DNA of 64,000 nt from Snodgrassella alvi wkB2 (GTDB lineage: Bacteria > Pseudomonadota > Gammaproteobacteria > Burkholderiales > Neisseriaceae): assembly GCF_000600005.1 (NCBI RefSeq), contig NZ_CP007446.1, positions 2,134,894 through 2,198,893 on the forward strand, read 5' to 3'. The stretch's first letter is position 1; each line of letters begins with the position of its first letter. The notes beneath the pieces are model-generated. The model was not told the DNA's origin. It worked only from the letters and a program-made list of their open reading frames with translations, and ran no database searches. Of this stretch, positions 55,894-64,000 are shown piece by piece. Made by a program: the position numbers and the translations under genes.

Positions 55894-56997
55894 ATGCTGA
55901 TATTACAAGCAGAACGTGACAGTTTACTCAAACCGCTGCAGGCAGTAACCGGTATTGTAGAGCGTCGTCATACATTACCGATATTATCTAATGTATTACT
56001 GGAAAACCATCAGGGGCAAATCAAGATTCTGGCAACCGATCTGGAAATTCAGATTGATACCATCGGCCCCAAAAGCGAAGCAGAAGATTTTCGCATTACC
56101 ACCAATGCCAAAAAACTGCAGGATATCCTGCGGGCTTTACCGGCCGGCGCAATCGTTTCTCTGGACTGGAATAACAACCGTCTGGTGCTGAAAGCAGGCA
56201 AAAGCCGTTTTAATCTGCAAACCCTGCCGGCCGAAGATTTTCCATTAATGAGTGTGGGCGAAAATATTGATGCCAGCTTCAGCCTGCCACAGGAAACATT
56301 TCGTGAAATGCTGTCTCAGGTACAATACAGCATGGCCATTCAGGATATCCGCTATTATCTGAATGGTCTGCTGATGCAGACAGAAGGCAATCAGCTGCGT
56401 CTGGTCGCTACAGACGGACATCGTCTGGCCTATGCAGCCTGCAATATTGAAGCCGATTTACCCAAAGCAGAAGTTATTCTGCCGCGTAAAACCGTGCTGG
56501 AACTCTTTAAGCTGCTTACCTTCCCCGAACAGCCAATCACGATTGAACTGCTGAACAATCAGGTACGTTTCCGTTGTAATGACACCATTATTGTTTCTAA
56601 AGTCGTGGATGGTAAATTTCCGGATTACAACCGAGTTATTCCACTGGATAACGATAAAATCTTTCTGGCCAACCGTACCGAGCTGCTTGGTGCACTGGAA
56701 CGGGCAGCCATTCTTGCCAATGAAAAATTTCGCGGTGCCCGCCTGCAAATCCAGCCCGGATTACTAAGCGTGACCTGTAACAATAACGAACAGGAAGAAG
56801 CTCGTGAAGAGCTGGAAATTGCTTATCAGGGAGATACACTGGAAGTCGGTTTTAATATCAACTATCTGATGGATGTATTGCGTAATTTACATGCAGAAGA
56901 TTTACAACTTGCTTTTGGTGATGCAAACCGTTCAACACTGTTTACCATCCCGAATAATCCCAACTTTAAGTATATAGTTATGCCCATGCGGATTTAA
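55894..56997 (+). CDS. dnaN: DNA polymerase III beta subunit (sliding clamp)
   Basis: A 367-residue clamp of three similar domains. MLILQAERDSLLKPLQAVTGIVERRHTLPIL in pieces starts domain I. LRLVATDGHRLAYA lies in domain II and YIVMPMRI is the conserved C-terminus. It encircles DNA and holds polymerase III. Likely cotranscribed with dnaA (15-base gap, AAGGAAC ribosome site). Confidence 0.98.
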   Translation: MLILQAERDSLLKPLQAVTGIVERRHTLPILSNVLLENHQGQIKILATDLEIQIDTIGPKSEAEDFRITTNAKKLQDILRALPAGAIVSLDWNNNRLVLKAGKSRFNLQTLPAEDFPLMSVGENIDASFSLPQETFREMLSQVQYSMAIQDIRYYLNGLLMQTEGNQLRLVATDGHRLAYAACNIEADLPKAEVILPRKTVLELFKLLTFPEQPITIELLNNQVRFRCNDTIIVSKVVDGKFPDYNRVIPLDNDKIFLANRTELLGALERAAILANEKFRGARLQIQPGLLSVTCNNNEQEEAREELEIAYQGDTLEVGFNINYLMDVLRNLHAEDLQLAFGDANRSTLFTIPNNPNFKYIVMPMRI

Positions 56998-57022
56998 ATA
57001 TCCATGCACTCTTAAATCCGGT

Positions 57023-57076
57023 TACTGCCGTACGCCAGCTTTCTGTTTTTAATAGCTCAGTCTGGTTTACGGCAGT
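57023..57076 (+). terminator. dnaN terminator
   Basis: ACTGCCGTA and TACGGCAGT outer arms with an inner CCAG/CTGG stem and a T-rich tail. Confidence 0.65.
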
Positions 57077-57149
57077 TTATTATTTACAATCAGCATTCTT
57101 ATCTTCCAATAAACATCAGATAAAACATAATCTTAAATATAGCACAGGG

Positions 57150-57178
57150 CTGAAAAAAAACCGATTTTATGCTATAAT
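57150..57178 (+). promoter_or_regulatory. putative gyrB promoter
   Basis: CTGAAA (57150-57155), 17 bases, a perfect TATAAT (57173-57178), 128 bases before the gyrB ATG. Confidence 0.6.
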
Positions 57179-57297
57179 AAGTTTTTGGTTTATTGCCCTC
57201 AAACAGGCCTGTTATACAGTTATACCACTAACGTTTTTTATAATTAATAACAGTTATAAATGACCTTTAACAGCATAACCGCTGCCAAGTTTAGTAA

Positions 57298-59697
<2,400 letters not shown>

Positions 59698-59712
59698 TTT
59701 TTAAATACCTGA

Positions 59713-59743
59713 AAAAGGATGGCATTGTCTGCCATCCTTTTTT
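59713..59743. terminator. bidirectional terminator between gyrB and rtcB
   Basis: AAAAGGATGGCA and TGCCATCCTTTTTT arms around TTGTC, between converging genes. Confidence 0.88.
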
Positions 59744-59782
59744 CTATACAAAAATATTCTGCAGTTGATTATCCGGATAATA

Positions 59783-61015
59783 TCAGCCCTTAACACAGAT
59801 AACCTGACGTAACTGGTGCTTGATTTCCACCAATTCCTGTTGCGCCTGCATTACTGCGTCAATATCCTTATACGCCATAGGAATTTCATCAATAACTTCA
59901 GCATCTTTACGGCACTCTACATGAGCCGTAGCCTGCATCTGGTCAGCAACAGTAAATTTCCGTTTAGCTTCACCACGACTCATAACTCTGCCTGCACCGT
60001 GGGAACAGGAATGAAAACTTTCTGCATTCCCCCGCCCCTGCACAATATAACTTTTTGTTCCCATAGAACCCGGAATAATTCCCAGTTCACCATCTCGTGC
60101 AGAAACAGCTCCTTTACGCGTAACAAAAACATTTTTACCGAAATGGTGCTCTTTCTGTACATAATTATGGTGACAGTTTACAGTTTGTAAATGCGTAGTA
60201 AACGGCACATTGATTACTTTGCGTATAGCAGCGATAGTATTGTGCATCATCACTTCACGATTTAAACGGGCAAATTCCTGTGCCCAGTGCACCGCTTTCA
60301 GATAATCATTACAGTATTCGGTTCCTTCTACTAAAAACGCCAGATCATTATTAGGCAAATAGGTATCAATGAAATATTTTTTCATTTCCTTTTTAGCCAG
60401 CTCACTGAAATATTTACCTATTGCACGACCAATACCGCGTGAACCACTATGCAGCATTATCCATACGCGATCACACTCATCCAGACAAACTTCAATAAAA
60501 TGATTACCGCCGCCTAAGGTTCCCAAATGACTATAACTATTCGCTTTTAAAAAACACGGATATTTACTGGTCAGTTTTTCAAATCCGGGCAAAAGCTGCT
60601 GCCAGTACTCCTGTACAATCGGTGGCGGATTTTGCCAGCTTCCTTTATCGTACTTTTCATTATTGAGAGTGGAACCATGCGGTACCGCCTTTTCTATAGC
60701 CAGACGTAATGACATTAAATCTTCCGGCAGATCCTGAGCGGTAAGTGACAGCTGTACCGCCATCATTCCACAACCAATATCCACGCCGACAGCAGCCGGA
60801 ATAATCGCACCAGCAGTCGGAATCACACTCCCGATAGTAGAGCCTTTTCCCAGATGCACATCTGGCATAACCGCAATATGCTTAAAAATAAAAGGTAATT
60901 GTGCAGTTTCGAGCAATTGTTTTTTAGCCACATCTTCTACCGGCACACCTTTTGTCCACATTTTTACCGGACGTGTTTTATTTTCTTTTAATACTTCAAA
61001 TTCTTGCTTTTGCAT
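59783..61015 (-). CDS. rtcB: RNA-splicing ligase RtcB
   Basis: A 410-residue Mn2+/GTP-dependent ligase that joins RNA 2',3'-cyclic phosphate (or 3'-phosphate) to 5'-OH ends. Metal-site motifs: VGVDIGCGMMAVQL, GGGNHFIEV and MLHSGSRGIGRAIG. The guanylylated His lies in HSCSHGAGRVMSRGEAK. It is the short bacterial RtcB form found in repair operons rather than the archaeal tRNA-splicing form. No rtcA follows. It lies 46 bases after the slipin gene in a unit facing rtcR. Confidence 0.95.
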   Translation of the reverse strand: MQKQEFEVLKENKTRPVKMWTKGVPVEDVAKKQLLETAQLPFIFKHIAVMPDVHLGKGSTIGSVIPTAGAIIPAAVGVDIGCGMMAVQLSLTAQDLPEDLMSLRLAIEKAVPHGSTLNNEKYDKGSWQNPPPIVQEYWQQLLPGFEKLTSKYPCFLKANSYSHLGTLGGGNHFIEVCLDECDRVWIMLHSGSRGIGRAIGKYFSELAKKEMKKYFIDTYLPNNDLAFLVEGTEYCNDYLKAVHWAQEFARLNREVMMHNTIAAIRKVINVPFTTHLQTVNCHHNYVQKEHHFGKNVFVTRKGAVSARDGELGIIPGSMGTKSYIVQGRGNAESFHSCSHGAGRVMSRGEAKRKFTVADQMQATAHVECRKDAEVIDEIPMAYKDIDAVMQAQQELVEIKHQLRQVICVKG

Positions 61016-61060
61016 TTTTAACTTCCATTATTTTTTAGCAAATTAATTAGCGGATGTATG

Positions 61061-62635
61061 CTATTGCGCCTGAATATTAATCAAACCATGCAATAACTGA
61101 TCCAAACCGCCTACAACTGAAATCTTATCGATTCGTTCAGCAATTCTTTCCAGTGTTTCCATTTCTTTTAAGCGTAAAGCAACCGGATTATTTTCCATTA
61201 CCCGGGCTGTATTCAGTAAGGAACGGGTAGCAGAAGTTTCTTCCCGCCGGCGGATAACATTCGCCTGTGCAGATTTTTCTGCTTCTACTACTTGTGCCAG
61301 AATGGTTTTCATGTCTCCCGGTAAAATAATATCTTTTACGCCAACACTGACCGTTTCGATTCCATAACCCGTCATATGCATCTGCATATGAGCATTCACC
61401 ACCTCGTCGATTAAATTTTTGTTTTCCAACAATTCATCCAGACTGCGAGTACCAATCGCTTCCCGTAATGCAAATTGTAATTGCCGGTACAATAACTCCA
61501 TTGGCTGCGCAATTCTGGCAAACGCCTTTAACACATCGGTGTAACACCAGCTGGCTACCAGATTAATACGCAGATTGACTTTATCCCGGGTTAAAATTTC
61601 CTGACCGGATATTTCCACTGTCTGCAAACGTGTATCGACAATTTCAACACTGATTTCACGATTAAAACGCCAGTAAGCAGTAATACCTGCATTAAGCAGC
61701 CGTTCTACTTTACCATTAACTTTTAATACGCCAACATGATATGCCGGTACCTGTGCAATCAATACACTACTATCGCCAGTCACTTCTTTTTTACGTAATT
61801 TTGGCTGTAACAGCTGCTGTACCATTTGCTCAGAAAGCTGAAAATCGTCAGTCAGCTCAATAAGCTGCATATGTTGCTTGCAGTTATTCTGCCAGTACAA
61901 TCGTTTGGTTCCCGGAGGCAGAATTTCCACTAGTAAATCATCTTCAAAGCGTAAACCGGCCTGATTAGCACCTACCTGCATCTGAATACAGAATTTTGCC
62001 ATCTGCTGCGGGGCATTTTGTTCAATTGTTGCCGCCAGCAAATCATCAATACGGTTATCCTGTAGTTTGAATTTACCCAGTACCAGCTTATGTTTGAATT
62101 CACATAAACCAATTACGGATTTAGGCGGAATAATCTGTACAAACTGATTATCAACAAACAGCGTACCAATTTGCTCATCGGTAAAATAATGCAGTTTGAT
62201 GTGATCGATACCTTCAATTAATCTGCCGGTATTTTTTGCCTGAATAATTTCCATAGCAACTTCATCAGACAACCGGTACCCTTGCTCCAAAGTTACTTTT
62301 TTAATTGCCTGTTCCTTATAACTCTTCCAGTACAATGCTTTAGTAGAGGGTTGAATAATCTCTACCAGCATTTCTTCTTCATAACGCAGCACAATCTCAT
62401 CATCAGCCACATTGACATAATGACAATATTTTTCTACCAGCTGCGGATAAAAATTGAGCAGTTTTTCGGCAATAGCCGATTCAATCTTAGTATCAGCTAA
62501 ATCCACCAGATAATGAGTAATGTTGACAAAAGGATCCCAGAAAATATGCTGGCCTGCGGTAATGATAGTATTAATTTCACCGCGTTTAGTGACAACGGCC
62601 AGCTCACCTTTTTTCACATTAATTATATTCAACAT
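61061..62635 (-). CDS. slipin/SPFH-domain protein with five N-terminal repeats
   Basis: A 524-residue SPFH (stomatin/prohibitin) protein. Five copies of a beta module, each ending in hydrophobic L-x-P/A-G then YW or similar, occur at about 14-33, 80-103, 157-180, 226-248 and 301-323. The SPFH core follows (EILTRDKVNLRINLVASWCY at about 346-365, VSVGVKDIILPGDMK). A helical tail has VVEAEKSAQANVIRRREETSATRSLLNTA, split coil. No N-terminal membrane hairpin is present, unlike usual slipins. AAAAGGAGA supports ATG 62635. Slipins recur next to rtcB in RNA-repair loci. Confidence 0.85.
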   Translation of the reverse strand: MLNIINVKKGELAVVTKRGEINTIITAGQHIFWDPFVNITHYLVDLADTKIESAIAEKLLNFYPQLVEKYCHYVNVADDEIVLRYEEEMLVEIIQPSTKALYWKSYKEQAIKKVTLEQGYRLSDEVAMEIIQAKNTGRLIEGIDHIKLHYFTDEQIGTLFVDNQFVQIIPPKSVIGLCEFKHKLVLGKFKLQDNRIDDLLAATIEQNAPQQMAKFCIQMQVGANQAGLRFEDDLLVEILPPGTKRLYWQNNCKQHMQLIELTDDFQLSEQMVQQLLQPKLRKKEVTGDSSVLIAQVPAYHVGVLKVNGKVERLLNAGITAYWRFNREISVEIVDTRLQTVEISGQEILTRDKVNLRINLVASWCYTDVLKAFARIAQPMELLYRQLQFALREAIGTRSLDELLENKNLIDEVVNAHMQMHMTGYGIETVSVGVKDIILPGDMKTILAQVVEAEKSAQANVIRRREETSATRSLLNTARVMENNPVALRLKEMETLERIAERIDKISVVGGLDQLLHGLINIQAQ

Positions 62636-62908
62636 ATTAAATCTCCTTTTTTGGCAGCCAGCAAAGAGAAGAGACACAATCAAACGGATTAAGTAACGAA
62701 ATAACAGGGGAAAACTGATATCTTTAAACATTCAACTAACTGCTTATGGCTCATCAATTTTTTGCCTGCTATCCGGTTTTTTTACCCGGACAGAATCATT
62801 AATCCGTTTATTCTGTGCGGTTAACCGGTTTTTTCGTGCCTTAGCTTTACTGCTTTGCTTATTTCCCTTTACTGGCTGGTATTGCTCAAACAACAAATTA
62901 CTACAATA
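62636..62908 (-). other. leader segment between the tRNA-like RNA and the slipin gene
   Basis: A 273-base non-coding part of the predicted operon transcript. It contains a TCCGG/CCGGA hairpin (about 62772-62792) and a CGGTTAACCG palindrome near 62818. No gene recognised. Confidence 0.4.
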
Positions 62909-62983
62909 TGGCTTTTGAAACAGGAGTCGAACCCGTGACAGATTGGTTTGGTACCAATTGCTCTACCTCTGAGCTATTCAAAA
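62909..62983 (-). ncRNA. tRNA-like RNA with encoded CCA in the RNA-repair operon leader
   Basis: The 75 bases fold as a complete cloverleaf: acceptor TTTTGAA/TTCAAAA, T8-A9, D stem GCTC/GAGC with loop AGAGGTA (G18-G19 present), A26, anticodon stem ATTGG/CCAAT, loop TACCAAA, variable CTGTC, T stem ACGGG/CCTGT with loop TTCGACT, discriminator G, CCA. Tertiary partners fit (G15-C48, G19-C56). Oddities: position 33 is A instead of the near-universal U, the first pair is U-A, and the anticodon arm contains the palindrome TTGGTACCAA. Formal anticodon CCA would be Trp, but A33 argues against decoding. Confidence 0.8.
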
Positions 62984-63014
62984 ATTTTCCGGGGGAAGGA
63001 AATGTCTTTCATAC

Positions 63015-63086
63015 CAGGGAATACATGTTGATAATGCGAATAAATCAGTCTTTCGATTAATTTAATTCCATTCGCAATGTACCCTG
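63015..63086 (-). ncRNA. structured hairpin RNA element in the same leader
   Basis: On the minus strand CAGGG-TACAT-TGCGAAT (63086-63070) pairs with ATTCGCA (63041-63035), ATGTA (63026-63022) and CCCTG (63019-63015). This is 17 base pairs with a bulge and an eight-base internal loop, closed by a 28-base terminal part that can form a small AATC/GATT stem. It lies just upstream of the tRNA-like RNA, 30 bases after the predicted transcription start. A hairpin plus a tRNA mimic is the general plan of bacterial Y RNAs, but no Y-RNA consensus was recognised. Confidence 0.5.
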
Positions 63087-63126
63087 CTGCCGTAAAAACA
63101 GTATGTATTTCAGACAATATCCTTAT

Positions 63127-63142
63127 TGCAATTACCGTACCA
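63127..63142 (-). promoter_or_regulatory. sigma-54 promoter of the slipin-rtcB unit
   Basis: TGGTACG, four bases, TTGCA on the minus strand matches the -24/-12 consensus TGGCACG-N4-TTGC with one change. The expected start is near 63116, so the hairpin and the tRNA-like RNA lie in the leader. RtcR, encoded divergently, is the sigma-54 activator known to drive rtcB operons. Confidence 0.75.
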
Positions 63143-63302
63143 AGTCCGTAAATTTCTAAAATAAAATTATTAATATATTGTTTTTTATTACAAAAATAAA
63201 TAAATAATTTTATTTTCAATAAAGTACTTTTAGTTTTATTTTCGTAATTTTTTATAAAATATTATATAATTTTATTTAATTTTATATAACTAATAATAAA
63301 TA
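63143..63302. promoter_or_regulatory. AT-rich control region between rtcR and the sigma-54 promoter
   Basis: About 160 bases with scarcely any G or C. It should hold the RtcR binding sites, possibly an IHF site, and the rtcR promoter. No clear dyad could be picked out of the AT-rich background. Confidence 0.45.
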
Positions 63303-64000
63303 ATGGACAAGAAAAATATTGTATTCGGTTTTTTAGGCAATGTACTTGACCAGCGAGGCAAAGGAAGAAAACGTTGGACACGCTGGCGCCCTACTATTGA
63401 TATCTGTAATCATCCGGAATGGCCGGTTTATCGCCTGGAACTGATTTATCACACTCAGGACAGCAAACTACTCGAAGACATTATTCAGGATATTAAAACC
63501 ATTGCCCCGGATACACAGGTGAACCCGATTCCAGTTCAGATACAGGATCCATGGGATTTTGAAGAGGTGTATACCTGTTTACTGGATATTGCCAAAAACT
63601 ATACTTTTAATAATGAGCAAGAAAATTATTATCTGAATATTACCACCGGTACCCATGTAATGCAGATCTGCTGGTTCTTACTGGCAGAATCACGCTTTTA
63701 TCCTGCTAGACTGTTACAACCCTCGCCGCCGGCCAAACCGTTAGCATCGCCGGAAAACCTTGCCGCAGAACCTATAGCAAATCAGCCACTGTACCCCAGC
63801 GGACAAATAAACATCATTGACCTGAATCTGAACCGTTACGATCAGATTCTGACTCGCTTCCAGCAATATGCTAATCAAGCAACAGAACTGCTCAAATCAG
63901 GTATAGCGACAAAAAACCGGCATTACAATCAACTAATCAACGAAATAGAACAGGTTGCCAGCCGCTCTCATGCGCCTATTTTGCTATGCGGCCCCACTGG
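63303..64000 (+). CDS. rtcR: sigma-54 activator RtcR (partial, runs off the window)
   Basis: The first 232 residues are present. The N-terminal CARF-type domain (about 1-180) starts KKNIVFGFLGNVLDQRGKG and has RWRPTIDICNHPEW, YYLNITTGTHVMQICWFLL and FYPARLLQPSPP, as in RtcR. The AAA+ domain begins with HAPILLCGPTG, the Walker A, at the window edge. RtcR senses RNA ends or damaged tRNA pieces through the CARF domain and activates sigma-54 RNA polymerase. Divergent from the slipin-rtcB unit. Confidence 0.92.
   Translation, partial: MDKKNIVFGFLGNVLDQRGKGRKRWTRWRPTIDICNHPEWPVYRLELIYHTQDSKLLEDIIQDIKTIAPDTQVNPIPVQIQDPWDFEEVYTCLLDIAKNYTFNNEQENYYLNITTGTHVMQICWFLLAESRFYPARLLQPSPPAKPLASPENLAAEPIANQPLYPSGQINIIDLNLNRYDQILTRFQQYANQATELLKSGIATKNRHYNQLINEIEQVASRSHAPILLCGPT

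Noticed and set aside
62909-62983. Ordinary tRNA-Trp(CCA)
   Set aside because: Position 33 is A, acceptor and anticodon arms do not resemble tRNA-Trp, and the gene sits inside a stress-operon leader.
62974-63219. 81-codon leftward frame upstream of the tRNA-like RNA
   Set aside because: It overlaps the hairpin RNA, the sigma-54 promoter and the tRNA-like 5' end; its start lies upstream of the promoter and it has no ribosome site.

Overview
The window is a bacterial chromosome segment from a betaproteobacterium of the family Neisseriaceae. Fba, the FarR/HpaR-like MarR regulator and the yidC-yidD-rnpA-rpmH / dnaA-dnaN-gyrB arrangement all read like Neisseria homologues. The moderate-to-low GC and AT-rich spacers point to a lower-GC relative such as Snodgrassella rather than Neisseria itself. 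That genus guess is inference; no 16S gene is present.

Layout. Positions 1-5540 form an AT-rich accessory region transcribed mostly leftward. It holds pieces of a CdiA/FhaB-type exoprotein (pre-toxin region), five near-identical small lipoprotein genes in tandem, decayed copies of them, a second small lipoprotein family, and several broken small genes that look like discarded toxin/immunity cassettes. From 5.8 to 14 kb are metabolic and transport genes: nitroreductase, AzlCD, a YiiX-like papain-fold protein, an RpiR regulator with nucleoside hydrolase and MHS-type transporter, and a CcsA/YpjD-like protein. From 14 to 33.6 kb are mostly core genes: ffh, valS, hpaR-hpaC, fba, thiBPQ, a HAD phosphatase, glmU, feoABC and glmS, plus a twice-frameshifted SEC-C zinc-motif gene. 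From 34 to 48 kb are GtrII-like and ADP-ribosylglycohydrolase genes, an apparent chuW-chuX-chuY anaerobic haem-breakdown operon, yjdM, yaaA, an aldehyde dehydrogenase, a flavodoxin, a TerC protein and a urea transporter. From 48 to 59.7 kb are rpmE, cysS, an OmpA lipoprotein and the replication/secretion core.

The right end (59.8-64 kb) is the most interesting block: an RNA-repair locus. Rightward rtcR (running off the window) is divergent from a leftward transcription unit with a clear sigma-54 -24/-12 promoter. That unit would encode first a structured hairpin RNA, then a complete tRNA-shaped RNA with encoded CCA but A instead of U at position 33, then a slipin-like protein carrying five N-terminal repeats and no membrane anchor, then the RNA ligase RtcB. 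In the known system RtcR uses its CARF domain to sense damaged RNA and switches on sigma-54 transcription of the ligase. The tRNA-like RNA inside the induced leader is therefore a candidate decoy, sensor ligand or repair substrate.

Other points: the thi operon has no visible TPP riboswitch but does have an intercistronic hairpin; an inverted pair of perfect DnaA boxes lies between chuY and yjdM while none flank dnaA; each lipoprotein gene start is overlapped by a conserved nine-codon reading frame left from a neighbouring gene.
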